From Halanaerobium polyolivorans (lineage in GTDB: Bacteria > Bacillota > Halanaerobiia > Halanaerobiales > Halanaerobiaceae), in NCBI RefSeq assembly GCF_020711195.1, contig NZ_JAJFAT010000003.1, positions 82,401 through 146,400 on the forward strand: a stretch of 64,000 nucleotides of DNA, in the 5' to 3' direction. Below are positions 17,981-26,402 of this stretch, piece by piece; position 1 is the first letter of the stretch; each line of letters starts with the position of its first letter. Made by a program: the position numbers and the translations under genes. The notes under the pieces are model-generated. The model saw nothing but the letters and a program-made list of their open reading frames with translations, did no database searches and had not been told where the DNA came from.

Positions 17981-18446
17981 TTTAAAACTCCTCTTTTCTC
18001 TTTAAAATCTGCATCTTTAAAGCATAAATTATTAATCTCTATTATATAATTTGATGAATTTCTTAATATTCCTTTTTTTATGCTGATAATTTTCAGTAAA
18101 TTTTAAATATTGCTTGTTTTTAGAGTCTATATATGGTAAAATTTCCTCAGACGAAGCTATATTTTAACAATTTAAATGACAGTTATTATAATGGATAAAT
18201 TTTCAAATATATGTAACTTTCTCTATCAAAAATCAAATTTTAAATACAGCAATTAAACAAAAAAATATATAAAAATAATGCTCATTTAAATTATGCTCAG
18301 TTCAAGCTTAAATAGAGGGAAATATTTTTGGAATTTAGAAATAATTTATAATAGCTGATAATTGTGAGCTGGAGGTGGTATCTTTAGGGTATCTTTCTCT
18401 GGCATGTTTTATTTTAACAAAATTTATTTTATTTGGAGGTGGAAAT
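17981..18446. promoter_or_regulatory. Divergent regulatory region of the ethanolamine locus
   Basis: This 466-bp AT-rich gap should hold the promoters for both the pduT-like gene and the eut operon. I see a TATAAT at 18347-18352, and a direct repeat ATGCTCATTTAA/ATGCTCAGTTCA at 18278-18289 and 18293-18304 that could bind a regulator. GGAGGTGG occurs twice, at 18371 and 18435; only the second has a start codon at good distance. I found no B12 riboswitch and no clear EutV-type antiterminator pair. Confidence 0.4.
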
Positions 18447-19874
18447 TTGGAGAAAATAATAAGTGTTGGTATAGATATTGGCACCTCTACTACCCAGGTT
18501 ATTTTTTCTCATATTACAATTGAAAATCTTGCCTCTGCCTATTCTGTACCACAAATTGATATAATTGATAAAAATGTTTTTTATAAAAGTGAGATATATT
18601 TTACTCCTTTGATTTCTGAAACTGAGATCGATGGTCAGGAAATCAAAAAAATCATTGAAAGTGAATTTAAAAAGGCAAATGTCGCTAAAAAAGATATTAG
18701 TACCGGGGCGGTTATTATCACTGGTGAAACAGCCCGCAAAAAAAATGCAAGTTTGATTTCAGAACAACTTAGTGACTTAGCAGGAGATTTTGTTGTTGCT
18801 ACAGCTGGCCCTGATTTAGAATCTATTATTGCCGGCAAAGGAGCTGGAGCAGATAAGCTTTCAGAAAAGCTAAATAAGCTGGTTATCAATTTTGATATAG
18901 GGGGTGGAACTACAAATATAGCGCTTTTTGAATCGGGACAGGTTATCGATACAGCTTGTTTGGATGTTGGTGGAAGACTGATTCAATTAGATGAGCAGAA
19001 TAGACTGCAATATATTTCTAAAAAAATAAAAAAGCTTGCTGCTGATCTGAATTTAAATTTAGAAATAGGCAAAAAAGTGGAAAATAGTGAATTAGAAATC
19101 ATAGCTGAAAAGATGGCTTCTGTATTATCCGAGGTTTTAAAAGCAGGAGAAAAAAGTTCTGACTATAATTATTTAATAACCAATCATGATTTAAGCAAAA
19201 ATTATGCTATTAATTATGTTTCATTTTCCGGGGGAGTTGCTGATTATATTAATAATGATCACTCTGGTGATCTCTATAAATATAATGACCTGGGGATAAT
19301 ACTTGCTCAAAAAATTAGAGAATCAAGCCTTTATAAAGACCACCAGGTTTATCAAGCAGAAGAAACCATACGGGCAACTGTAGTTGGTGCAGGGAGTCAT
19401 ACAACAGATATCAGTGGGAGTACAATTACATATACTGATAATATTTTTCCACTAAAAAATATCCCGATAATTAAAATTACTCCTGAGGAAGAAAAACTTT
19501 CTAAAGAAGAGTTAGTCAAAGTCATAAAAAAGAAATTAGATTGGTATGATTTAGATTTCGAAGCTCAAACGGTAGCGGTAGCTATGAAAGGAAAAGAGAA
19601 TTTTAACTTTGCAGAAATAACTGAATTAGCAGAGGCTATAATCGCGGGGATGGAAAAAATCATCAAGCTTGACTTCCCTCTGATAGTAATTTTGGAAAAT
19701 GATGCTGCTAAAGTTTTGGGACAGACCATTAATCGCTTAAGTAAAGAGCCAAAAGCTGTTGTTTCACTTGATGGGATAAAAGTTGATAATGGAGATTATA
19801 TTGACATAGGAAAACCTCTTGCCAGGGGAAAAGTACTTCCAGTAATTATTAAAACTTTAATTTTTGGCAAATAA
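18447..19874 (+). CDS. eutA: Ethanolamine ammonia-lyase reactivase
   Basis: EutA frees damaged cobalamin from ethanolamine ammonia-lyase using ATP. The product has the actin-like ATPase motif VGIDIGTSTTQVIFSH at the start, DIGGGTTNIALFE around residue 150 and FSGGVADYI later. I chose TTG 18447 with GGAGG seven bases upstream, giving 475 aa, close to the usual 467. An in-frame GTG at 18375 would add 24 hydrophobic residues, but its only ribosome-like site overlaps it. It begins the eut operon; eutB follows 23 bp later. Confidence 0.95.
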   Translation: MEKIISVGIDIGTSTTQVIFSHITIENLASAYSVPQIDIIDKNVFYKSEIYFTPLISETEIDGQEIKKIIESEFKKANVAKKDISTGAVIITGETARKKNASLISEQLSDLAGDFVVATAGPDLESIIAGKGAGADKLSEKLNKLVINFDIGGGTTNIALFESGQVIDTACLDVGGRLIQLDEQNRLQYISKKIKKLAADLNLNLEIGKKVENSELEIIAEKMASVLSEVLKAGEKSSDYNYLITNHDLSKNYAINYVSFSGGVADYINNDHSGDLYKYNDLGIILAQKIRESSLYKDHQVYQAEETIRATVVGAGSHTTDISGSTITYTDNIFPLKNIPIIKITPEEEKLSKEELVKVIKKKLDWYDLDFEAQTVAVAMKGKENFNFAEITELAEAIIAGMEKIIKLDFPLIVILENDAAKVLGQTINRLSKEPKAVVSLDGIKVDNGDYIDIGKPLARGKVLPVIIKTLIFGK

Positions 19875-19897
19875 ATAAATAAGGAGTGGCTTTGAAC

Positions 19898-21262
19898 ATG
19901 AAATTAAAGACCAAATTATTTGGCGAAGTATTTCAGTTTGAATCTGTTAAGGAGGTGCTGGCCAAAGCAAATGAAGAGAAATCGGGAGATCAATTGGCAG
20001 GGATCGCTGCTGAATCGGTAACAGAAAGAATAGCAGCAAAAACTGTATTGAGCAATTTAACTTTAGCTGATCTTCGTAATAATCCTGTAGTACCTTATGA
20101 TGAAGATGAAGTAACAAGGGTGATTCAGGATGATCTCAATGAGAGAATCTATGGGGAAATTAAAAATTGGACAGTTTCTGAATTAAGAGAATGGATACTC
20201 TGTGAAGATGTGAGTGGGAGTGATATTCGTAGAATCAGCAGAGGTTTAACAAGTGAGATGGTAGCAGCTGTTACCAAATTGATGTCTGACCTTGATTTGA
20301 TTTATGGTGCTAAAAAAATGGTAGTTACAGCTCACTGTAATACTACTATTGGTAAAAAAGGTACTTTATCTTTTAGACTACAGCCTAATCATCCAACAGA
20401 TGATATCGATGGAATTCTGCCTTCAGTTATGGAAGGTTTCTCCTATGCAAATGGAGATGCAGTATTAGGTTTAAATCCTGTCAATGACAGTGTTGATAAT
20501 ATTGCTAATATTTTAAAATGTTTTGATGATTTCAAGCGGGAGTGGGAGATACCTACTCAGATTTCTGTTTTGGCTCATGTATCAACTCAGATGAAAGCAA
20601 TTAAACAGGGTGCCCCAACTGATTTGATTTTCCAGAGTATTGCTGGCTCAGAAAAAGGCAATGAAGGTTTTGGAGTAACTGTAGACCTGCTTGAAGAAGC
20701 CAGACAGTTGGCTTTAAGAGAGGGTACAGCTACAGGACCTAATGTTATGTATTTTGAAACAGGTCAGGGTTCTGAATTATCTTCAGATGCTCATTTTGAT
20801 GCTGATCAGTTGACAATGGAGGCTAGATGTTATGGTTTAGCCAGAAGATTTGATCCCTTCCTGGTTAACACTGTTGTCGGCTTTATTGGTCCAGAATATT
20901 TATATAATGGGAAACAGATGATCAGAGCTGGCTTAGAAGATCATTTTATGGGTAAACTCAGTGGAATTTCGATGGGTGTTGATGCCTGTTATACTAACCA
21001 TATGAAAACTGATCAAAATGATGTAGAAAAGCTGGCAGTATTACTTGCCAATGCTGGCTGTAATTACTTTATTGGAGTTCCTGTTGGTGATGATATTATG
21101 CTCAACTATCAGGCAGCAAGTTACCATGATGCTCAGGCTATTAGAGAAGTTGTCGGCCTGAGACCAATTAAAGAATTTGAAGAATGGGCTGAAAAAATGG
21201 GAATTTTAAAAGATGGTAAATTAACAGAAAAAGCTGGTGATGGTTCAATTTTTCTTAAATAG
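19898..21262 (+). CDS. eutB: Ethanolamine ammonia-lyase large subunit, copy 1
   Basis: EutB with EutC splits ethanolamine into acetaldehyde and ammonia using adenosylcobalamin. The 454-aa product aligns without gaps to E. coli EutB over the active site, so numbering carries over: Arg160 and Gln162 (FRLQPN), Asn193 (GLNPVNDS), Glu287 (YFETGQGSE) and Asp362 (MGVDACYTNH) are all present. It should be catalytically competent. AAGGAG lies 11 bases before the ATG; a TTG at 19892 is an alternative. The next gene is a second eutB after only 15 bp. Confidence 0.97.
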   Translation: MKLKTKLFGEVFQFESVKEVLAKANEEKSGDQLAGIAAESVTERIAAKTVLSNLTLADLRNNPVVPYDEDEVTRVIQDDLNERIYGEIKNWTVSELREWILCEDVSGSDIRRISRGLTSEMVAAVTKLMSDLDLIYGAKKMVVTAHCNTTIGKKGTLSFRLQPNHPTDDIDGILPSVMEGFSYANGDAVLGLNPVNDSVDNIANILKCFDDFKREWEIPTQISVLAHVSTQMKAIKQGAPTDLIFQSIAGSEKGNEGFGVTVDLLEEARQLALREGTATGPNVMYFETGQGSELSSDAHFDADQLTMEARCYGLARRFDPFLVNTVVGFIGPEYLYNGKQMIRAGLEDHFMGKLSGISMGVDACYTNHMKTDQNDVEKLAVLLANAGCNYFIGVPVGDDIMLNYQAASYHDAQAIREVVGLRPIKEFEEWAEKMGILKDGKLTEKAGDGSIFLK

Positions 21263-21277
21263 CCAGGGGGTACTTTG

Positions 21278-22660
21278 ATGAAACTAAAAACTAAACTATT
21301 TGGAGAAAGCTATCAATTTAAAGATATTAAAGAACTACTAGCAAAAGCCAATGAAAAAAAATCTGGTGATGAACTACTAAAAATTGCTGCTGAAAATGCA
21401 AAGGAAAGAGCTGCTGCTAAAGTGGTTTTGGCTAATCTAAAACTTTCAGATTTGCGGGAAAATCCAGTGCTTGATAAAAGTGAAGATGAAGTATCAAGGG
21501 TGATTGATGAACTAATCAATGAAAGAATCTATCAGGAGATCAAAGACTGGACGGTTTCTGATCTGAGAGAATACATATTAAGCCATAGTACTTCTGGCAG
21601 TGATATTAAAAGAATCAGCAGAGCTTTAAATGGAGAAATGGTTGCTGCAGCTGCTAAATTGATGTCAAATATGGATTTGGTCTATGCTGCCAGTAAAATC
21701 AACATTTCATCTAAAGCAAATACTGTAATCGGTTTAGATGGATGCTTATCTTTTAGACTACAGCCTAACCACCCTACTGATGATTTAGATGGGATTTTAG
21801 CTTCTATGATGGAAGGTTTAAGTTATGGTTGTGGTGATGCTGTAATAGGAATTAATCCAGTTAATGATAGTGTAGAAAATACCAAAGCTATCATGGATTT
21901 TATTAATGATTTTATAAATAAATGGGAAATACCAACTCAAAGCTGTGTTTTATCACATATCAAAACTCAGATGAAAGCAGTTGAGGCAGGAGCTTCAGTT
22001 TCAGTCTTTTTTCAAAGTATAGCTGGTACTGAATCTGCCAATAAGGCTTTTGGAGTTGATGAAGCACTACTGGATTCGGCTTATGATTTGATAAAAAAAC
22101 AGGGTAATGCTCCTGGCCCAAACCTGATGTATTTTGAAACAGGTCAGGGTTCAGAAATGTCGTTAAACACAGACCATGGTATAGATGAAATGACTTTAGA
22201 AGCAAGAACTTATGGTTTTGCTAAAAAATATAAGCCCTTTTTGGTTAATAATGTATCAGGTTTTATTGGGCCAGAAACCTTGTATGACGGCAAGCAGATG
22301 ATCAGAGCAAATCTAGAAGATCATTTTATGGGTAAATTAAGCGGTCTACCAATGGGAATGGCTCCCTGTTATACTAACCATACCAAAATGGATCAAAATG
22401 ATCAGGAAACAGCAACTATGCTTTTAGCGATGGCAGGTTCAAACTATTATATGGGTGTACCTGCTGGTGATGATATTATGCTGAGTTATCAGGATACTAG
22501 TTTTCATGATGATGCTACTTTAAGAGAATTAGTAGATAAAAAACCAGCACCTGAATTTTTTGCCTGGTTATTAAAAATGGGAATTATGAATGAAGATGGT
22601 AGGCTGAGTGCTGAGGCTGGAGATCCTTCTATATTTTTTAAAAATGGAGAGGTGAATTAA
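21278..22660 (+). CDS. eutB: Ethanolamine ammonia-lyase large subunit, divergent copy 2
   Basis: This 460-aa paralogue keeps the same layout as the EutB before it, with Arg160, Gln162, Asn193 and Glu287 (E. coli numbering). It has Ala at position 362 (MGMAPCYTNH), where copy 1 and E. coli have the Asp that contacts the substrate amine. The region before 257-265 also differs (TESANKAFGV). It may bind a different amino alcohol, act as a partner in mixed EutB dimers, or be weakly active. Both copies start MKLKTKLFGE, so they come from a duplication. Its stop abuts the eutC start. Confidence 0.95.
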   Translation: MKLKTKLFGESYQFKDIKELLAKANEKKSGDELLKIAAENAKERAAAKVVLANLKLSDLRENPVLDKSEDEVSRVIDELINERIYQEIKDWTVSDLREYILSHSTSGSDIKRISRALNGEMVAAAAKLMSNMDLVYAASKINISSKANTVIGLDGCLSFRLQPNHPTDDLDGILASMMEGLSYGCGDAVIGINPVNDSVENTKAIMDFINDFINKWEIPTQSCVLSHIKTQMKAVEAGASVSVFFQSIAGTESANKAFGVDEALLDSAYDLIKKQGNAPGPNLMYFETGQGSEMSLNTDHGIDEMTLEARTYGFAKKYKPFLVNNVSGFIGPETLYDGKQMIRANLEDHFMGKLSGLPMGMAPCYTNHTKMDQNDQETATMLLAMAGSNYYMGVPAGDDIMLSYQDTSFHDDATLRELVDKKPAPEFFAWLLKMGIMNEDGRLSAEAGDPSIFFKNGEVN

Positions 22661-23539
22661 ATGGTATCTGAAAATGAACTAAAAACTATTATTGAAGAGG
22701 TAATAAAAAACTTAGATAGAAATAATTTGGGGGATAAAGAAAGTAATAAAAGTGGTGGAAATTCAGAGATTGAAGCAGGTGAAATTCCAGATATCACTGA
22801 AGTAGATTTACAAAAAGAGATGCTGGTTCCAGAGGCAAATAATCAAGAGGAGTTTTTGAAATTAAAAGCTAAAACTTCGGCCAGACTTGGTGTTTGGAGA
22901 GCAGGTCCCCGCTATAAGACCAACACTTTGCTTAGATTTAGAGCAGATCATGCAGCAGCAATGGATGCTGTTTTTACAGGAGTTTCTGAAGAGCTGATTA
23001 ATGAAATGAATTTTGATACATATCAGACTCTATGTAGTGATAAAGATGAATTTTTAACCAGACCTGATTTAGGAAAATTATTTTCAGATCAAACACTGGC
23101 AGAAATGAAAAATAACTGTCAATCCAATCCTCAGGTTCAATTATATGTAGCAGATGGTTTAAGTTCTACAGCGATTGAAGCCAATCTTCGCGATATTTTC
23201 CCGGCTATCAAACAGGGGCTTGAAGGATATAATATAGAAATGGGAACACCATTTTTTGTGAAGTTTGGTCGAGTTGCTTCTATGGAACCTATTTCCGAAT
23301 GTTTAAATGCAGATGTTAGTTGTGTATTAATTGGAGAAAGACCAGGCTTAGCAACTGCAGAAAGTATGAGCTGCTATATGGCATATAAGGCTGAGATTGG
23401 TATGCCTGAGGCAAGAAGAACAGTAATCTCAAATATTCATTCTGGAGGTACTTCAGCAGTTGAGGCTGGTGCTCATATTGCCGATGTTATTAAAGCAATG
23501 TTAGACCAAAAAGCTAGTGGCTTAGATTTGGAAATTTAG
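22661..23539 (+). CDS. eutC: Ethanolamine ammonia-lyase small subunit
   Basis: The 292-aa small subunit contributes part of the cobalamin-binding site. Residues 1-20 (VSENELKTIIEEVIKNLD) look like the amphipathic helix that targets cargo into microcompartments, followed by a poorly conserved linker to residue 70. Then come KTSARLGVWRAGPRYKT, YVADGLSSTAIEAN, VLIGERPGLATAESMSCYMAY and SNIHSGGTSAVEAGAHIADV, all typical of EutC. It begins immediately after the stop of eutB copy 2 and must serve both large subunits. Confidence 0.97.
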   Translation: MVSENELKTIIEEVIKNLDRNNLGDKESNKSGGNSEIEAGEIPDITEVDLQKEMLVPEANNQEEFLKLKAKTSARLGVWRAGPRYKTNTLLRFRADHAAAMDAVFTGVSEELINEMNFDTYQTLCSDKDEFLTRPDLGKLFSDQTLAEMKNNCQSNPQVQLYVADGLSSTAIEANLRDIFPAIKQGLEGYNIEMGTPFFVKFGRVASMEPISECLNADVSCVLIGERPGLATAESMSCYMAYKAEIGMPEARRTVISNIHSGGTSAVEAGAHIADVIKAMLDQKASGLDLEI

Positions 23540-23571
23540 ATATTTAAATAATTAAACAGGAGGATAAAAAT

Positions 23572-24225
23572 ATGAGAGATGATCCCTTACGCGCCGAAGT
23601 TTTAAGTGTACAGTTAATACCTAATGTTAATGATGCCCTAAAAGAAAAATTGAATCTTGAGAAAGGCCACAGAAGTATTGGCTTGATCACCTGTGATATA
23701 GATGATGTTGGATATACTGCTTTAGATGAAGCAACTAAAAAAGCTTCAGTCGATATAGTTTATGCTAAGTCATTTTATGCAGGTGCTGATAATGCAACAA
23801 CTAAACTTGCTGGAGAATTTATTGGTATTATGGCAGGTCCAAGCCCAGCAGAAGTTAATAGTGGTCTTGATGCAGCAGTTGACTTTATAGAAAATGGCGC
23901 CTGTTTTTACAGTGCTAATGAAGATGACAGTATTTGCTATTATAATCACTGTGTTTCTAGAACTGGCAGCTTCTTATCTGCAGAAGCCGGAGTTCCAAAA
24001 GGTCAGGCGCTTGCATATTTGATTGCCCCACCTATGGAAGCTATCTATGCCCTTGATGCAGCATTAAAGTCAGCTAATGTAGAATTGGTTACTTTTTACG
24101 GACCACCTTCAGAAACTAACTTTGGTGGAGCTTTATTAACCGGCAGCCAATCTGCCTGTCAGGCTGCCTGTAATGCTTTTGCTCTTGCTGTGAAATCAGT
24201 AGCAGATAAACCATGCAATTATTAA
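23572..24225 (+). CDS. eutL: Microcompartment shell protein EutL (trimeric BMC)
   Basis: EutL builds trimeric shell tiles whose central pore can open and close. The 217-aa length and the start DPLRAEVLSVQLIPNVNDAL match E. coli EutL (219 aa), as do ITCDIDDVGYTALDEATKKA and SAEAGVPKGQALAYLIAPPMEA. Two circularly permuted BMC folds are expected (about 1-110 and 111-217). A strong AGGAGG precedes the ATG. It lies 32 bp after eutC. Confidence 0.97.
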   Translation: MRDDPLRAEVLSVQLIPNVNDALKEKLNLEKGHRSIGLITCDIDDVGYTALDEATKKASVDIVYAKSFYAGADNATTKLAGEFIGIMAGPSPAEVNSGLDAAVDFIENGACFYSANEDDSICYYNHCVSRTGSFLSAEAGVPKGQALAYLIAPPMEAIYALDAALKSANVELVTFYGPPSETNFGGALLTGSQSACQAACNAFALAVKSVADKPCNY

Positions 24226-24242
24226 CTAAGGAGAGATAAAAC

Positions 24243-24776
24243 ATGAAAAAAGATGCACTCGGAATCATAGATACAAAAGGATATGTAGGTGCAGTTGTTG
24301 GAGCAGATGTTTGTACCAAAGCTGCTAATGTTAAGCTGACCTCATGTGAAAAAACTACTGGTGGTTTAGTTACAGTTGAAATCAGAGGAGATGTTGGTGC
24401 AGTAACTGCTTCCATCAATGCAGCCAGCTCTGCTATTCCAAAAGTTGGCAACTTAGTGGCTACCCATGTAATACCCAGACCCTCAGATGAATTAGAAAGA
24501 ATTTTGGGTGGTTTAAAAGCAGACTTAAAAAAACACAAAGAAACAGGCCAAACAATTCAAAGAGATTTAAAAGAAGTAGAAGCAGAAAGTAGTGAGCCTG
24601 ATCAAGCTGAACAGGAATTAAGAGAAAAACTATGGGATATGAAAGTTGTAGAACTGCGCTCTCTTGCCAGAGATACAGAAAATATTGCCATGACAAATAA
24701 TGAGATTAAGTTTGCTAGAAAAGCAGAACTTGTTGATGCTCTTGCAGAAGCCAATCCAGATTTAAGTGATGAGTAA
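24243..24776 (+). CDS. BMC shell protein with C-terminal SAP/Rho_N-like domain
   Basis: Residues 1-90 form one BMC domain (ALGIIDTKGYVGAVVGADVC to VIPRPSDELERIL). Residues 90-125 are a charged linker and 125-170 (LWDMKVVELRSLARDT, then FARKAELVDALAE) look like a helix-extension-helix of SAP or Rho_N type, folds that bind nucleic acid. The overall plan recalls EutK, which carries a helix-turn-helix after its BMC domain. It may tether the shell to DNA or RNA, or to cargo; this is inference. It follows eutL by 17 bp and precedes a small gene by 23 bp. Confidence 0.85.
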   Translation: MKKDALGIIDTKGYVGAVVGADVCTKAANVKLTSCEKTTGGLVTVEIRGDVGAVTASINAASSAIPKVGNLVATHVIPRPSDELERILGGLKADLKKHKETGQTIQRDLKEVEAESSEPDQAEQELREKLWDMKVVELRSLARDTENIAMTNNEIKFARKAELVDALAEANPDLSDE

Positions 24777-24799
24777 TAGCTCTTGGAGGTGGTTTCGCT

Positions 24800-25057
24800 T
24801 TGCAAAAAAAAGAATTACTAAGCTTGATAACAGAGAAGGTTTATAAAAAAATATCCAGTTTAGAAAAAGCTGAAAATGAAAAAAAAGCAGAAAGCGAATA
24901 TTTTTTATTGGAGAAAAAAGTTATTGATTCTTATATAATCAAAAAATTATATAAGCAAGGTTATAATAAAATTAAAATAAAAGCAGATAGTATCATAACT
25001 GCAGAAGCAAAAGATTTTATAGAAGCCAAAAATATTTGCCTGTCTAAAAAGAGCTGA
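24800..25057 (+). CDS. Small protein like the N-terminal domain of EutT/EutQ
   Basis: The 85-aa product starts at TTG with GGAGGTGG eight bases before. Residues 1-45 are helical and lysine-rich. Residues 55-82 (IKIKADSIITAEAKDFIEAKN) resemble the segment near the start of EutT (ADSRLTPSARELLESRHL in E. coli) and similar pieces in other microcompartment proteins. The catalytic cobalamin adenosyltransferase part of EutT is absent. It is the last gene of the eut operon, before a terminator. Function is unknown; a link to cobalamin supply or encapsulation is a guess. Confidence 0.7.
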   Translation: MQKKELLSLITEKVYKKISSLEKAENEKKAESEYFLLEKKVIDSYIIKKLYKQGYNKIKIKADSIITAEAKDFIEAKNICLSKKS

Positions 25058-25067
25058 ATTTCTTTAT

Positions 25068-25103
25068 GATCCTGTAATTTAATTGATTATAGGATCTTTT
25101 TTT
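25068..25103 (+). terminator. Rho-independent terminator of the eut operon
   Basis: The stem GATCCTGTAAT/ATTATAGGATC is followed by a run of seven T. Confidence 0.85.
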
Positions 25104-25193
25104 GTGAATATTTGCCCTCAGGCAGTTTTTTCTGCTATAATTAATCCGTAAGGAATTTTTTTGATTAAGATATTATTCTAAGAGGTGAATTAA

Positions 25194-26372
25194 ATGAGGA
25201 CAGTTGGAACTCAGGTAAGAGGTATTAGAGCTCCTATAATCAAAGAAGGTGATGATCTCGCAGAAATAGTTGTTGATTCTCTGCAAAAATCATGGCAGCA
25301 AGAAGGCTATGAGTTAAAAGATCAAGATGTGGTAGCAATAACAGAGTCTCTTTTAGCCAGAGCACAGGGTAATTACATAGACATAGATGATATTGCTGAA
25401 GAAATAAATGAGATTTTTACAGATTCAGTTGGAATAGTATTCCCCATTTTAAGTAGAAATCGTTTTTCAATGATTCTCAAAGGGATTGCCAAAACTAAAA
25501 AGAAAATTTATCTACAGTTGAGTTATCCTAATGATGAAGTAGGAAATCCGCTTTTAGACAGTCATAAACTTGATGAGCTTGAGATAAATCCCTATACTGA
25601 TGTAATAGATGAAGAACTATATTATAAGGAATTTGCTGATTTTAAACATCCCTTTACAGGTATAAATTATGTGGATTTATATAAAGAAGTTGCCCAAGAA
25701 ACAGAGATAGAAATTATTGCTGCAAATCAGCCGAAAAGCATTTTAAAATATTGCAAAGATGTTATTGCAGCTGATATTCATACTAGAGAAAGAACAAAAA
25801 AGCTTTTAAAAGAAGCAGGTGCAGAAACTGTAATCAGTCTTGCTGATATTTGTAATCAAGATCGTGGTAGGGGCTATAATCCGGAATATGGACTATTGGG
25901 CTCAAATAAAGCTTCAGATACGGAGCTAAAATTATTTCCCCGTTCTGGGCAAGAATTTGTTGATCAAGTCCAGAAAAAATTAAAAGAATTGAGCAATAAG
26001 AATATAGAGGTTATGATCTATGGTGATGGAGCCTTTAAAGATCCACAAGCAAAAATATGGGAACTAGCTGATCCGGTTGTTTCACCAGCTTATACCTCAG
26101 GTCTTGAGGGCACACCAAATGAAGTAAAATTGAAATATTTAGCAGATAATGATTTCAAGAATTTAAAAGGTCAAGCTCTTCTCAATGCTGTTAAAGAAGA
26201 AATAACTGACAAAGGAGATGATTTGAGGGCTGATATTAAATCTCAGGGAACTACTCCCAGACGTTTAACAGATCTGTTAGGAAGTTTATCTGATCTTGTT
26301 AGTGGAAGTGGTGATAAAGGAACTCCTATTGTGTTGATTCAGGGCTATTTTGATAATTTAGCTGATGATTAA
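25194..26372 (+). CDS. Coenzyme F420-0:L-glutamate ligase-like protein
   Basis: The 392-aa protein belongs to the CofE-like superfamily: an opening IRAPIIKEGDDLAEIVVDSL, DVVAITESLLARAQGN and a C-terminal STP-rich stretch TPRRLTDLLGSLSDLVSGSGDKG. CofE adds glutamate to F420-0. It is longer than CofE (about 250 aa), and F420 is not expected in this kind of organism, so the bacterial homologue may make a different gamma-glutamyl amide or peptide bond. GAGGTG precedes the ATG. DegV follows 30 bp later. Confidence 0.75.
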   Translation: MRTVGTQVRGIRAPIIKEGDDLAEIVVDSLQKSWQQEGYELKDQDVVAITESLLARAQGNYIDIDDIAEEINEIFTDSVGIVFPILSRNRFSMILKGIAKTKKKIYLQLSYPNDEVGNPLLDSHKLDELEINPYTDVIDEELYYKEFADFKHPFTGINYVDLYKEVAQETEIEIIAANQPKSILKYCKDVIAADIHTRERTKKLLKEAGAETVISLADICNQDRGRGYNPEYGLLGSNKASDTELKLFPRSGQEFVDQVQKKLKELSNKNIEVMIYGDGAFKDPQAKIWELADPVVSPAYTSGLEGTPNEVKLKYLADNDFKNLKGQALLNAVKEEITDKGDDLRADIKSQGTTPRRLTDLLGSLSDLVSGSGDKGTPIVLIQGYFDNLADD

Positions 26373-26402
26373 AAACATTAATTTAAAGTAAGGAGAAAAA
26401 TA

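Noticed and set aside
17981-18446. Cobalamin riboswitch or EutV antiterminator ahead of the eut genes
   Set aside because: No conserved B12-box bases and no paired hairpins with matching loops could be found by eye.
18375-18446. 24-residue hydrophobic N-terminal extension of EutA
   Set aside because: The only ribosome-like site overlaps the GTG. The TTG at 18447 has a perfect GGAGG at proper distance and gives the family length.
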